A DNA stretch of 64,000 nucleotides from Podospora pseudocomata (GCF_035222375.1 NC_085889.1:4464001-4528000), one strand, 5' to 3'; counted from the first letter of the stretch, positions 12,191-24,214 are shown. Program-made: numbers and translations. Notes: a model not told the origin generated them from the sequence alone.

Positions 12191-12339
12191 CTTGATGGTC
12201 TTTTTGTCTTTGTCAAACAATACGTATCGGTGGAGAGGACGATTGTGAAGTAAAGTTGCCGACTGAGACTTTGAAGCCCTTCTTGTGCCTTGAGGGTGTA
12301 ATGATCTTGGGAATGACACTGTTTCATCCTGGGGCAATC

Positions 12340-14209
12340 ACCGCAATCTTATACATCTCTCTGATCATGAAGTCGTAAAGTCGAAAGAGCTTCCCATCGC
12401 AGTGCTACACCCGATTTTGCTCAGCAGTGCTGCTAGTTATCCCTGCACGTTGTCTAGGCGCAGTGCTGTTCCGCCCTTGAAATCAGAGGCACAGCCACAC
12501 ATCTCTGTTGGACCCGTATATGTGCCCAGCATGTATTTGCAATTGGCAGTATGCAAGCCACCCGCCCTCGCATCTACACATGTTAGTTAATATTCATAGC
12601 TATAAGTCTCTGGTGGTGCTTGATTTGGATGGCAATGCGAAACCTTATGCTCCCCCTGAGAAGCACACATTATCCCTCACACAGGGATCCATTAGCAACA
12701 TCAAACTGAGATCAACTCCAGCCGCTGTGTCGTTGATCACGCCCTGCCCTGCCAAGATCAACAGCTTGCTGAGGCCGCCAAAGTCTCGCTTCTTGATGCT
12801 ACCGCCAAGAGCCAAGATACCACCATTCTCTTTGAGGAAAAGGTAAACGGGAATGGCAACCTGTCAAATCGTATATGGGGTCCAAAAAGGTGTCAATTCT
12901 GTTGTTGTACGAGGGTGAGTTGCCCAGGTGGCTGGAAAAAGGCCGAACCCAGTGGCTCAGGTCCCACTACCAAGATATTAATTCCTCAGCAGTGGGCCCA
13001 ATTGGCTATTCTGACACAACCCACGCCTAATGCCACAATTGTGGGAGTTCGGTATGGTGATGAAGCCCGTCGTTTGTCATGCTGAACGGTCACTTACCCT
13101 TATCATGAAGAGTTGTTGGGTTAGTCCGAAGCAAACAGACAGTTTCCGGACGAAGATACTTTCACACTGGCTCATCAACGTGATACCGTATTCTTCATTT
13201 CACAAAAACAAAGATCCTGTTAAGATAGGAAAATGATTCGGTCCGTGTAAACAAGCTTCTACGGACAGAAACCCACTGCGACGCCAGAAGGCGGCCTCAA
13301 CGCCAAGATCTAGTGTCCAACAATGCCAACCCCAACCGCTGCTACATTCCCCTCCCGCTGACCACATCATAAGATATTGATACTTCAAAGCCTATCGCCG
13401 GCCCTATTCCTCAGGTTTCTGTCCGTAAACAGCATAATGGCTGAGGTCTCCGCTAATGCCCTGGATACAGGTCGATTTAGTGGAATGTCCTCGAGGTTTG
13501 TGAGTTGAAGAACTCAGAGCGTCCTACCTGGGCTTTAGGGTGTTCTTTAGCTACTCACCACTAACAACATCCTGTTCGAAGAAAAGGAAAGCATGGGGGT
13601 GGGCATTACCAAAGTCGACAGCCCAGCAATATAGCACCTGGCGCCACCCTTTGCCTTGGACGCCTGACTTTGAGTCCCGCGCGGGTACAGGTACTTGTCA
13701 CTCGTTTCTCCTTGACGCCTCCGTTGACTCGGAGCAAGTCCGATAAGTTCCTGCATCTCTCTCACGGAATGGCCAAATACTATGATGCGTGAAGTTGTTG
13801 GGGTAAAGCTGTTGTTACACAAAACCACTTGGAACCACTCAAAGCCGCAGAACGACCACTAAGCATCAAATCCGAGAGCAGCATACATTCACCGAGGCGA
13901 CACTATTGAAAGCCCAACACTGTGATTATTCATCCATGCCGCATATGGAACACAACAGGCTGCAATGTACAGCACCGAGCCAGGAGTTTGATTCGCAGAG
14001 AGCTGAATAGTGGTGGTACAGACCGCACTTCAATCAATCCGAGGACTGCACTGTAACACGCCTATCTCCAACTACCGGCAGTAGAAGCAGCACGGTGCTT
14101 TGCGGGTGCCGTCGTATATCATACCATCTCCATCCTGCACTCCAGCTCATCCCAACAAATGTTTCCCTCCAGCTAACACCTCAGGTAAACCTAGCTCTCA
14201 TCTATCATA
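12340..14209. other. No convincing gene; possible degraded coding DNA
   Basis: About 1.9 kb. A plus-strand stretch near 12715-12850 reads like coding sequence (LAEAAKVSLLDATAKS-like frame) but is short and not continued by plausible exons. The last ~150 bp are the leader of the permease gene. No mobile-element ends were found. Confidence 0.35.
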
Positions 14210-15888
14210 ATGTCCGACACCAAATCCCCCGCCGACAGCGAAGCCGGCGAAATTCCCGATGGCCTCCCCTCCACCATCGCCGACGGCAGCACCCCCCTCG
14301 ACAAAGCCGACATGTACCGCATGGGCAAAACCCCCCAACTCCACCGCAACTTCCGCTTCTTCTCCATCTTCGGCTTCACCATGGTCCTCATGCAAACCTG
14401 GGAAACAGAACTCAACGTCAGCGTCTTCGGCCTCGTCAACGGCGGCACCGGCGGCGTGATCTGGGTCTACTTCGGCGCCTTCCTCGGTCTCTTCTTCGCC
14501 ATCCTCACCATGGCAGAAATGGCCTCCATGGCGCCCACAACAGGAGGACAGTACCACTGGGTCAGCGAGTTCGCCCCGCGATCCTCGCAGCGTTTCCTCA
14601 GTTTCATTGTCGGTTGGTTAAGCGTGCTAGGCTGGCAGGTCGGCAACCCGGCGATTTGTTTCCTTCTGGCGCAGCAGATCCAGGGGTTGGTTATTCTCAA
14701 CAACCCTTCGTATGTTCCTGAGCGGTGGCATCTCACGCTGCTGGTCATCGCCATTTTGACCGTCTGCATGGTTCTCAACACCCTCCTCTACCGCGCCCTA
14801 CCGCTGTTGGAAACTCTCGCTCTTGTGCTGCACACGGCCGGCTTTCTCGCAGTGCTGATTCCTCTGTGGACAATGGGTCCAAAACTGCAATCCGCTCACG
14901 ACGTCTTCTTCACCTTTGCAGACGGGGGAGGATGGGGAAACACCGGGCTTTCCTGCCTGGTGGGGATTCTCTCCCCTATATTCAGTCTCCTTGGGCCGGA
15001 CTCAGCTACGCACATGGCGGAGGAGCTGCAGGATGCGAGTAAATCCCTCCCGCGGGCCATGATAGCCACAGCACTTCTTAACGGCGTGTCAGGGTTCGTC
15101 ATGGTGGTTACCTATTGCATGGTTCTCGGGGATTTGGAGAGTGTGCTACAGACCCCAACAATGATGCCGTTCATCCAGGTGTTTTACAACGCTGTGGGGA
15201 GTTACGGTGGTGTGACGGCGATGACGTGTATCATGATAATCATGGCCTCGTGCGGGGTGGTGAATAACATTGCGACGAGCAGTCGGCAGCTGTGGGCGTT
15301 TGCGAGGGACAGGGGCGTGCCGTTCTCGGGGTGGTTTGCCAAGGTGCATCCGCGGTTAGGGCTGCCGCTGAATGCGCTGGGGGCGTCGTATGTGTTTGCT
15401 GTGTTGTTGTCGTTGATCAATATAGGGAGCACCGTGGTGAGCTTTCCCGTGTTCTGGGCCTGGTCGGAGGGGGGCACTACTGACTTGGATGATAGGCGTT
15501 CAACATCCTCACCAGCCTTGGGGTGGGTGCGTTGCTTTCGTCGTATGCCATCTCGTGTGGCTGCATCGCGGTGAAGCGCATTCGACATGAGCCGCTGCTG
15601 CCGCGGAGCTTTGATCTAGGCCGGACAGGGCTGGTCATTAATGTGCTCAGTGTTTCATTTCTGGTGTTCACCTTCATCATGGTAAGAGGCCACCAGTCTT
15701 AGGTCAGTGGGTAGAAGCTAATCTCGACGCAGACATTCTTCCCGCCGGTGCCAGAACCAACGCTAGAGATGATGAACTGGAGCATTCTTGTGTATGGGAC
15801 CGTGGTTGTCTTCAGCGTGGTGTATTATATTGTTAGAGGCCGACTCCGATATGCTGGTCCTGTTGAGTATGTCCGAAAATCAGCTTGA
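14210..15888 (+). CDS. APC-superfamily amino-acid/choline-type permease
   Basis: Exons 14210-15436, 15496-15681 and 15733-15888 join at phase 0 to 522 residues with about 12 transmembrane segments. The introns are GTGAGC..GATAG and GTAAGA..CGCAG. The fungal amino-acid/polyamine/choline permease pattern is visible. The hydrophilic N-terminus is followed by FSIFGFTMVLMQTWE in TM1, then EMASMAPTTGGQYHWVSEFA and the conserved GPDSATHMAEELQDASKSLP loop. The ARDRGVPFSGWFAKVHP segment precedes the later helices. Such proteins import amino acids, GABA or choline at the plasma membrane. The exact substrate cannot be read from sequence. The first intron removes an alternative read-through that would truncate the carrier. 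Confidence 0.92.
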
Positions 15889-17576
15889 ATGCAGTCAAAC
15901 GGACGGAGACGAGCAGCTGCAAACAGGGATGAGGGGGAAGTAATTTGAGAGACTTTCTAAGTCAGCAGCCTTTAAAAGACATCCAGACGGCCCCACAAGA
16001 TACATGATGGACAGTACTAGACTTTGTAGCTGGTCTTCACCGCCATCTTCAATAACAACATCTACAATAACAAGACAGCTATTGAATCAAGATTCGTTTT
16101 TCATATAAGACTAGTCTGAACAGGCGAGTTTGTTTACCATCGTTTGCCATGCTAATAAGATCATGGAGGGTGCGCAAGGCTCGTAAGTGCTTTGACGCTT
16201 TCCAATCAGTGTGGCGAATTGAGTCGACAAAAGGGCAGCACACACCACAAGACCCAAAACAATATGAGCAACCAAGGATGCTGACCAGCAACGGAAGTCT
16301 CCGGTTCTTGTTCCAAAGACCCGCAAAATTCCGGCTGGGTTGGTAAGATCCTCCCCGAGCTTCCGAATCAGACCACCATTCGAGGTTTCCTAGGTGTTCC
16401 TACGGTAACCAGGCTTTATGGGTTCGTCGAGTGAGATTCCAACCGTCTTTGATGCTCAGTATTTTGCTCTGTATTCACACTTGCTACTTTTATTGATGTT
16501 GTTTATTAGAGCACTCCGTGATGAGTGTAGGTTGTCATTACCTACGCCAAGTAATTTGCCTTGACAAGCCTCCGCTGCGGACATGGATCTTACCGCTCTG
16601 TTGTATTGAGGGTGTCATGCGGCATTCTGGGACCTTTACATGCATGGGCTCCCGATCCTGGGGTAAGCGCCCAGATGCTGTTGATTAGGCTGCTAACTTA
16701 CATGTATGACGCTTCTTGATGCGGGGTTGGGGTGCCACAGCAGGACCGCGAGAAAGGGGCTCGACCAAGGTACAACTGCATGACTGGATGGCCCCTTGTG
16801 AAGTCTCTCAGTTGCCAGGCAAAAGGTTATACTAGTATTACTGATCGCTCTAAGCAATTAAAGTCGTCCTGTGCCAGAGGCCTCAATGATACAGTAATCC
16901 TTGGCATTTCAGTGGACCACGCATTGGTAGGTACTTCTCCGGTTTGACGACACAGACGAGGTGCTTTCCCCGGCGAGTTCGAACTCAAGATGACTAGCTT
17001 CGTACACTCTGAAATTGAAAAATGGAAGCCAAGCCCAAGCCCGATGCAATTTATCAGCTGATGTCAGGATTGGAATTGGAGTTCATGTTACAAGGGCGCT
17101 GTGCGGGCTCGGGTCTTTATGTGTTTGTTTGGGGAGTATGTTGGAAGGTGAGATGCATGAAGAGGACCACTGTCAGCGCATGTCCACTACAAAGCCTTAA
17201 TCTAGAAGTTTCACCAAAAGAGAAATAGTGAAACTGTATCCCGCCATGTTCTCGAAAGGCCTCTTCACCAAAAGTGCAGTCTTTCGAAAAATACAAGCAG
17301 TCAGCAAACTCTATTGGCTCGCTTCGAAAGTCTTGGTCGGGGAAGTATGTGGATGCATGTGTCAGCTTCCGAGTGTTCAATGAGGGCTGTGCCATGAGGC
17401 TTATGGTCTTACACGGCTGCAACGTTATTGGTCCTAGTATTACCAACACCTAGGGGTTCTAACATCGAATCCATCAACCTTCGCAAAGCTTATAGTGTCT
17501 CTCGAGCGTCAGCTGATCTGATGAACACAAAACATAGAATGAGAAAAAGATATTGTCGAGATAGAATCACGATGTT
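15889..17576. other. No convincing gene
   Basis: About 1.7 kb. A minus-strand frame at 16079-16326 includes a hydrophobic stretch but no start context, partner exon or family. Otherwise nothing supportable upstream of the tRNA gene. Confidence 0.35.
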
Positions 17577-17679
17577 TGGACGAGCTGGGAATCGAACCCA
17601 GGACCTTTCGCATACAAATGATCCTTGTATTAAGGTTGAGTATGCTAAGCGAACGCTCTACCAACTGAGCCACACGCCC
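17577..17679 (-). tRNA. tRNA-Ala (anticodon AGC) with intron
   Basis: On the minus strand a complete cloverleaf can be folded. Acceptor GGGCGTG pairs with the 3' CTCGTCC end. The D arm is GGCTCAGTTGGTAGAGC and the T arm is CCTGGGTTCGATTCCCAG. The anticodon stem TTCGC/GCGAA surrounds the AGC loop. An intron of about 30 nt follows position 37, the usual place for nuclear tRNA introns. The discriminator is A, and a T-run lies downstream on the minus strand near 17550. The mature length would be 73 nt. Confidence 0.93.
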
Positions 17680-18069
17680 TTTTTTTTGGCTCCTGACTCG
17701 AGTGAGTGGAGATGGATGTCCAAGTTGCATGAACATAGACCCTATGTACCTAGGTAGTAGAACCAGGATGCTTCCGACGACTCCTTTATGAACCAGTCGG
17801 CTTGGTAAGAATACTCAACGGGGTGTTTCTTGTCTAGAATAAGACCAGAAAACAACAAGACCTCTCGTGTAAGCTCATTGGGTAGCAATAGACATCATCA
17901 ACAGTCGCATCTGCAGTCAGACTCTCACCCACCCAGTCCACTATTCCGTATGAAAACTTAGTCACCTGCCAAACTCCAATCCCTCGGGCTACGGGGACAG
18001 AACCTGAACCTAGAGTTGGAACTGTAAGCGGTATGGTATCTGAAAGCCTTGATATACCAACAGAAAAAG

Positions 18070-18076
18070 TATAAAT
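18070..18076 (+). promoter_or_regulatory. TATA box of the crystallin-like gene
   Basis: TATAAAT lies 104 bp upstream of ATG 18180, followed by a C/A/T-rich leader typical of highly expressed fungal genes. Confidence 0.6.
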
Positions 18077-18179
18077 CACCCCTTCTCACTCCTCCTTTCC
18101 CCTCACAATTCCTCATCACCATCATCACCATCAACACTAACTTCCACCAAAAGCACCAACCACCTTTCACACTTTCAAA

Positions 18180-18694
18180 ATGCAATTCCTCACCACCATT
18201 CTCGCCATCGTCACCATGGCCGGCCTTACCGTCGCCGCCCCTGCCCCTGAAGCCTCCCCCGAGGCCGCTCCTCAAACCCCCGTTGACCTGTAAGCCACCA
18301 CCCACCTCGCCTTTCCCATCTAAAACAACTAACCACCCATCCTCCCAACAGCGAAAAGCGCCAATCCCTCGGCGTCTTCGTCACCCAGGACATCAACTGG
18401 GGCGGCCGCTCCGAGCACCTCATCGTCGTCCGAGGGCAGTGCCTCACCCTCGGCAACGGCTGGCCCAACGTCATCTCTTCCTTTGGGCCTGACAGTGGGT
18501 TGACTTGCACCATTTGGGAGTAAGTCTCTTTTTTTACTACCACGGAAGGTTGTGATCAATGTTGACATGAGAACCTACCCTACAGCAACAACGGCTGCAC
18601 CGGCCCGTCGTTCGGCCCGATCACCTTCCCTGGCATCGCAAACTTGGTGACTATTGGCTGGAATGATAGAATTAACTCTTTCCGCTGCAACTAA
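18180..18694 (+). CDS. Small secreted beta/gamma-crystallin-like protein
   Basis: Three exons (18180-18289, 18352-18519, 18586-18694) join to 128 residues. A signal peptide of about 20 residues (MQFLTTILAIVTMAGLTVAA) is followed by an Ala/Pro/Glu-rich propeptide ending in EKR, a Kex2-type site, just before QSLGVFV. The mature ~85-residue part has the Greek-key look of fungal crystallin-like secreted proteins: FVTQDINWGGR, an ISSFGPD turn, FGPI and a closing NSFRCN. Its four cysteines could make two disulfides. The protein is probably extracellular or cell-wall associated. Calcium binding is possible in this fold but not shown. The gene looks intact and has a good TATA box. Confidence 0.82.
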
Positions 18695-19189
18695 ACATCT
18701 AGGAGGGTTCTGGGAGAGGGGTGAAATCAGGGGGTTGGTGGTGATTTGTTGAGAGGTGGAGGATTCGATTCATGACACTCGTTTCAAGCTCGACGGGGCT
18801 TTTTGCTTTCTTACTTTTGTTGGACCTGCAGGTTTTGACTGTTTATGATGAGATTGATGAGACAAAATTGAAGAATGCTTCCCTGTTGGGGGGGCGGGGG
18901 GTTTTTCACTGTTTCTGGCTGCGGTGATGTTTCTGCTCTTACCTGATACAGTGCTCATTGTAGTATCATTTCCGAGGCATGCCTCGATTGGATTTCGGCG
19001 TGAAGTCAACGGAAACATGGTGCCCTGAACTATACTTTAAAGGATAGTTAATAGACATCTCGGTAGGCGCCTACGTTTTCTGGAACGACCATCATAATGC
19101 GCTGCTTGATGCGGGCAAAGTTATAATAACAAAGCACAACGAACTGAGAATTCGAGAATAAAAACTCCTAATACATCTATCTCCCATGC

Positions 19190-20767
19190 TTAATCCAACC
19201 TAAACGCCCTCGAACCCTTCCCCGTCCTGGGTATCACAGGCGGCGGGAAAACCACACCGACATTTACCCGAGTCTGGAAGTCGGGATCCCAATTCCTAGG
19301 ATCCAACATGTGCGTCTCAACTATCAGCTGCTCCGCCTGGCGCATTTGCCACATCCAGAAGAGCGTGTCATGATCATTGGGAACGATTATCGGCCCCCAC
19401 CTCAAGTCAAAAGCATGCAAGTGAAGCCAGTGCGGGTTGTTGACCAACCGCTGCATGTCGTAGTAGAACGCGCCGTTCTCCAGAAGCTGCTGGAGAAGCT
19501 GCTTCTCGGCCCGCGTCTTGAGCGGGATGCCCCTCGGCAGGGGCGGATTCGCGACCTGGGGCAAGATGAAGGGTTGATTCGACATCATGTTTGTGCTACC
19601 GACCCCTCTCGCATGGGGATCGTTGGCCTGGAACGAGTACTTCCACCACAGTTGGGACCGGCTGAACTCCCTGGCGATGTGGCAGTCGAAATAGTGCCAG
19701 TAGTCGACCGCGTCCACCCTGTTGAAGATGGGCAGCCAGGCATCCAAGCACAGGGGCCGTGTGTTGGGGAAGTCGCTGAAGATGGTGATCGTCTGCTGGT
19801 ATTGCCCGTCAACCGTGATGGTGTGCTTGGCCACCTTTCCGTACCACTGCCCCATCGGGTAGGGCTGTCGCGGGTCGATCGGCTGGTTGCGAGGGAGCCC
19901 GCGCTGCTGTCTGGACCGCCTGGTTGTCCACCCCGGAGGGAAGTTGATGCCGGGTTGCCTGCCAAGTTTGACGGCATCGCTGTCAGCATAGTCCCACGCG
20001 AACGTGAGCCGCCTTGCCGTGTTTCTGAAAACCAGCGGGAAAGTATCGATCGGGTCTCGTAGTGACTCGTCCAGCAGGTTGGCGTGGATTATGACATTGT
20101 TCCTGGAATACAGGACGGCCAGAGCTTCATCGCGCAGAACCGACGACGCCAGGATGATACTTATCCAAGGTGGCGCGGGGCGGAGTGACAAACCATAACG
20201 ATCAGGCTGTCCAGGGGCATGCCTTTGAAGCCGCTGAACACGCCGCCCCGCGGGAAAGATCTCATCATATATCATGATGCGAATCTCGGCTGAGAGCCGC
20301 GAAAAATTCCCCAGTGGGTTCCAACCGGGAGCTCCGGGGGCAACATATGCTGGGGCAGCAGGCGGCAGAGGGGGAACAGGCAGCGGCGGAGGAGGAGGAA
20401 CAGGACCTACAGGCACCGCTGACTTGGCCATCACCCTGTCGATTTCCTCTACTGGAAACCCTCGTTGAAGATAACTCTCTGTATTGATATCGTCAAAGTC
20501 TTCACGCAACCGAGGATCCCACCCCTTTTCTCGGGGCCATCGGATTGGGCCCTTTTTGGCCTCGCTCATCTCTTCGTATGTTTTATTGACCATTTCGACG
20601 TAATCTGCACGGAACTGATCCTCGACTTCTTCGAGGCGCTTGGCAAGGGCCTCCTGAATTTTACGATTCCCGGCCGAGGGTATAGTGGCGACGGACTTGG
20701 CGGACCCCGAGACCCTGGGTGGGTAGGGGCTGGAGGTGGCCTTGGAGGCGCGTTTGGGGCGAGGCAT
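19190..20767 (-). CDS. 2EXR/F-box-like domain protein, hypothetical
   Basis: A single minus-strand exon. The likely start is the ATG at 20767 (MPRPKRAS), with an in-frame ATG 13 codons upstream at 20806. The product is about 525 residues. It has a basic Ser/Pro-rich N-terminus, a coiled segment (KRLEEVEDQFRADYVEM) and a proline-rich linker. Near the middle a 2EXR-type motif appears (NFSRLSAEIRIMIYDEIFP), which resembles an F-box and is very common in sordariomycetes. It continues with ILASSVLRDEALAVLYSRN, the typical second helix of that domain. The function of 2EXR proteins is unknown, and protein-protein contact is inferred. The gene looks intact. Confidence 0.85.
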   Translation of the reverse strand: MPRPKRASKATSSPYPPRVSGSAKSVATIPSAGNRKIQEALAKRLEEVEDQFRADYVEMVNKTYEEMSEAKKGPIRWPREKGWDPRLREDFDDINTESYLQRGFPVEEIDRVMAKSAVPVGPVPPPPPLPVPPLPPAAPAYVAPGAPGWNPLGNFSRLSAEIRIMIYDEIFPAGRRVQRLQRHAPGQPDRYGLSLRPAPPWISIILASSVLRDEALAVLYSRNNVIIHANLLDESLRDPIDTFPLVFRNTARRLTFAWDYADSDAVKLGRQPGINFPPGWTTRRSRQQRGLPRNQPIDPRQPYPMGQWYGKVAKHTITVDGQYQQTITIFSDFPNTRPLCLDAWLPIFNRVDAVDYWHYFDCHIAREFSRSQLWWKYSFQANDPHARGVGSTNMMSNQPFILPQVANPPLPRGIPLKTRAEKQLLQQLLENGAFYYDMQRLVNNPHWLHLHAFDLRWGPIIVPNDHDTLFWMWQMRQAEQLIVETHMLDPRNWDPDFQTRVNVGVVFPPPVIPRTGKGSRAFRLD

Positions 20768-21138
20768 GTTTACAGCGTCGTAAAAAGTAACCCCGGTATC
20801 TACCAAATAGAGATTTGAGATGTGAGAAGAAAAAGAAAAAAGGAACGTCCAGTTGATAGAGCCGTTCTATGTCAGTCAAATACTGGGGGTGTGCATTGTC
20901 CGAAGAAAAGCACGGCACAAGACAAGTGGTAGTGGCATTGTTGCGGAAAGGGTCTTTGAGCCGTGTCAAAGACAACGTCCAAATGCGGAAGAGGCTCACA
21001 ATGGAACAACCAACAGTGAAGCAACCGCGCTCCGGACAAAACAAATAGCACTGCAGAGCCAGGTTAACCGAGTCAAGTTGTCTAAAGCGTGGCAGCGTTT
21101 GAGCTAACCGGCAACCTGTTGATTCTGAATAGTTGCGC

Positions 21139-22695
21139 TTACGTCAACAAAATATCGTATCCATCCCTATTGATCTTGACCTGGTCGCTGCCAAGACCAT
21201 ATTTTCTTCGGACAAGCTCAAAGATGATCAGGCCGGCCGATGTGCTTGGAACTTGTCTGATGGTGTTCCACCAGAACCCTCGGTACAACCACTGCCGCAT
21301 GCTCAGCCCGGCCGTCTTGGCCTCCGCAGCGCATTCTCCCCATGTAACCCTGTATGCATCCCTATAAGCCTTGAACATTCTTCTCGAGCTTCCCCCTTCA
21401 GTTGATTTAAGCTTCCTAGCCTTGGCATCCAACGCCTCGAGCCTTTCCCAATGCTCCACCTGAATGTGACCCAGCGGATGAAGAACCACCTGCTGCGCTA
21501 CCGATGCCCCCATGCCAGCAAGCAACAAAAACGCTGGCTCAATAGCATAATGAGGTCGAATAATAGTAGGCATTCTCAGCTCCCTATCATCCTCTCTCTC
21601 CACCTCTCCCGTAAGCCTGTCCCTCCTCGAACCAACCTTGCCATCCAGCCCCGCCGGTCTCCTCTGCGACAACAGCACAATCGCGTCCTCTTCCAAACTC
21701 CCATAATACCACCCCACAAACCCATAGTACCCCTGCGCCTTGATCCACTCAAACAAACTGAAGAACACCGCACTCCCCATACTATCCTTCACCAAACTCA
21801 ACCCCCACCCAGCGAATATCCCCCTCGGTCCAATCTCGGCAAGCTTCTCCCGACTAAAAGTCCACATGCTCCTGGGCCGGGCAATCCTTGCCCCCTTGTT
21901 TCCATTCCCATTCCCACCTCCCTCCACCACCACCCCCTTCGTCCCACCCCCCATGGTAGTCCCACTCCCCGTCATCCCCGCCCCCCCAACCCCCAAGTCA
22001 TACCTGGCCTGCACAGCATCCAACGGTGCAGCCACAAAACTCTGTATCCCCCCCGCCAACAGCCCCGCGGTAAACGTCTCCCCCGGCGACGGAGGCGGAT
22101 AAACCCTTTTACTCGCCAGCGCGCTTTCCGGGTGAAGCCGTCCCAAAATCTGGAGGTAACTCGTGTACAGCACCGCTCCCACCCCGACATTTGCAATCAA
22201 AGGCGGCAACACCTGATCAGGCACCACCCTCCACCCATGATATCTCACCGCTGAGGCAATCAAGCCGGGTGTGCTCCCCCTCAAACGGCCCTTAAACCAG
22301 CCCCAGGCGGCATTAGACGACGTAGGGTTGGAGGAGGCGAGGTAAGCGGCGAGCTGCTGTTCTTGGATCGCCCGGGCATAGGCTAGGTAATCAACCCTTG
22401 TCCGAAAAAAGGCTTTCACCGGGGCGCGGAAGTAGAAGGCGATGGCCTGGGAGGTGAGGGCGCGGACGCCGGCGGCTGAGGCGCCGGTTGCCGCGTTGGT
22501 GGTGGGGAGTTTTCCTGGTGGTTGGAGGGTTACGCCGTCTGGGAGGGTGGGGAGGTGGGTGTAGTCTGGGTTGTGGATTAAGGGGCTGTTGTTGGCGAGG
22601 GATGGGCTGGGGAAGAGGGAGGATGCGATGTGGTGAGATGAGTCGTTGTTGTTGCCTGGGGGCTTTTTGCTGTTGGAGTTTGTTGGTTGTGTCAT
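21139..22695 (-). CDS. Mitochondrial-carrier-like protein
   Basis: Single-exon minus-strand gene of 518 residues. A long Asn/Ser/Pro-rich N-terminus precedes a carrier-like membrane region. The clearest signature is LLAGGIQSFVAAPLDAVQAR, matching the helix with the PxDxx(K/R) motif except that Gln replaces the basic residue. Later segments GPRGIFAGWGLSLVKDSMG and YRGFWWNTIRQVPSTSAGL are like the even-numbered carrier helices. A third HPLGHIQV motif is divergent. A Gly-rich linker interrupts the second repeat. It probably sits in the mitochondrial inner membrane, substrate unknown. The length (usual carriers ~300) and weak motifs make it an atypical member. Confidence 0.75.
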   Translation of the reverse strand: MTQPTNSNSKKPPGNNNDSSHHIASSLFPSPSLANNSPLIHNPDYTHLPTLPDGVTLQPPGKLPTTNAATGASAAGVRALTSQAIAFYFRAPVKAFFRTRVDYLAYARAIQEQQLAAYLASSNPTSSNAAWGWFKGRLRGSTPGLIASAVRYHGWRVVPDQVLPPLIANVGVGAVLYTSYLQILGRLHPESALASKRVYPPPSPGETFTAGLLAGGIQSFVAAPLDAVQARYDLGVGGAGMTGSGTTMGGGTKGVVVEGGGNGNGNKGARIARPRSMWTFSREKLAEIGPRGIFAGWGLSLVKDSMGSAVFFSLFEWIKAQGYYGFVGWYYGSLEEDAIVLLSQRRPAGLDGKVGSRRDRLTGEVEREDDRELRMPTIIRPHYAIEPAFLLLAGMGASVAQQVVLHPLGHIQVEHWERLEALDAKARKLKSTEGGSSRRMFKAYRDAYRVTWGECAAEAKTAGLSMRQWLYRGFWWNTIRQVPSTSAGLIIFELVRRKYGLGSDQVKINRDGYDILLT

Positions 22696-23028
22696 GGTGG
22701 TGATGGGATTAATGGCATTGTCTTTTTTGAGTGGAAAGGGTCTTGTTTCAGAGATAACTTGAAGGTCTCATCAAATATAAAAGTCGTGATGGTCGTTAAA
22801 CGTGGTCTTGGCAGTCGTTGAGCTGCGTCAGCGTTGGCGGCCGCTGGGAATGCATAGAATGCAACTGGAATCTCAAAAGTCCCAGATTCCCTGGAACAGT
22901 CGCAAGGCCGGAATTAGCCGGATTTTCAGGGCGTGGATCTCTTGGCGTCTGGGGCTTATCGCTCTTATCAACTGGAGCTAGCTTGAAGTGCCGGTCGGCG
23001 AGCCCTGGTTGCAGCTGGTTGTCAGGTG

Positions 23029-23061
23029 AAGCTGATGTCAGCTGGAGCTGATGTCAGCTGA
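23029..23061. repeat. Short tandem repeat with CAGCTG palindromes
   Basis: Two copies of AGCTGATGTCAGCTG in tandem lie between two minus-strand genes, upstream of the carrier-like gene. Possibly a protein-binding site, otherwise a chance duplication. Confidence 0.5.
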
Positions 23062-23206
23062 CGGCAAATAACGCATAAAACTCATACTCCTCCCCGAGGT
23101 TCTCCCATGTTTGCCAAGTATCTGGTGTTATCATTTAATTGTTCCCCGATCGAAGCTATAGAATCTGGCTTTTATCTGACATAGATCCGTTTAGTGTTGT
23201 GTCTAC

Positions 23207-24214
23207 CTACTCCTTTGTCTCGGGCTCAAGGTCATCGTCCCATTGGCGCTTAATCGACTCGATCAGCGCCGCGTGCTCAGGGTAATCACCTGCGTTTTGT
23301 GGCCGGTTTGCAAGGAACCGTAAATGCTGTCGGGTTGGCGGTTTACGCTCCCATATGTCGCGGTACACATGATGCTGGATGATGGCAAATTGCTCATCAA
23401 TTCTCACAGTGTTGTCGTCGGTACAAAGTGTGGGAAGGGGACATGATGCACTCTTGCCAAGAAAGAAGTCGACCAGGTCCTGCTGCTGCTGGTCGAGTAG
23501 CTGCCAGTAGCGATCCGTGTGGCGCCTGCGACAGGAAAGAAAGTATACATTTGGTGGCTGCTCTGGAGTGGCTTCTTCGGCGCGCCGGTCAAACACCGTC
23601 ACGCCGCCGAGAATACGATCTTCAGCCCAGTATCCGACAACATCGGCTACCCCATCAGGGTAGACATCGTCGTCGAGATAGTAGGGGTGGTTGAAGATAG
23701 TTGCTCGGGGGGCCACGTCTTCATCATCTTCCTTCCACTGGACGATTGCGTCGACGTCGCCTTGATGCAGCCGCAGGTCGAGTTGAAACAGAATGACTGC
23801 GATTTCATGGATGGCGGCCGCGACAAGTTCAATCAGCCTCGTATTGAATTCCTTCGAGCCCACCGCTGCTCTTCGGTACGATTTGAGCAGTTTGGGGTCA
23901 AATGAGAGAATGGCTGGGTCGAAGTTTTGGCGAAACTCGCGAGCTCTTTCCAGGGTGCCGGGGCAAAGGTCAACATGCTGCTCGATGGGATGGTCACCAT
24001 GAAGACCAGGCGATCGTCGATCGTAAGCCACTTCGTCGGTGGGTAATCCATCAATGATCTGGGCATAGGTGAAAAGTGCGATCTCAGTGGATAAAACGTT
24101 GGATATGGCGCCGCTGAACATTGCATAGTGTTGGGAGCTGTCGTTGTTATATGGAACACGAGCATCGCGTGCTTTTCGAGCAAGCTGCGTCAGGGTCTTG
24201 GTAATGTCATCCAT
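23207..24214 (-). CDS. Hypothetical protein
   Basis: Single-exon minus-strand gene of 335 residues from ATG 24214. The protein is soluble and acidic, with helical segments (FNTRLIELVAAAIHEIAVIL) and an Asp-rich loop (YYLDDDVYPDGVADVVGYW). No signal peptide, membrane segment or known motif is seen. Good codon quality and absence of breaks support a real gene. A family of fungal orphans is likely, and no function can be given. Confidence 0.75.
   Translation of the reverse strand: MDDITKTLTQLARKARDARVPYNNDSSQHYAMFSGAISNVLSTEIALFTYAQIIDGLPTDEVAYDRRSPGLHGDHPIEQHVDLCPGTLERAREFRQNFDPAILSFDPKLLKSYRRAAVGSKEFNTRLIELVAAAIHEIAVILFQLDLRLHQGDVDAIVQWKEDDEDVAPRATIFNHPYYLDDDVYPDGVADVVGYWAEDRILGGVTVFDRRAEEATPEQPPNVYFLSCRRRHTDRYWQLLDQQQQDLVDFFLGKSASCPLPTLCTDDNTVRIDEQFAIIQHHVYRDIWERKPPTRQHLRFLANRPQNAGDYPEHAALIESIKRQWDDDLEPETKE

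Noticed and set aside
19310-20062. 250-codon plus-strand open frame
   Set aside because: Lies wholly antisense to the intact 2EXR-domain gene and has no family.
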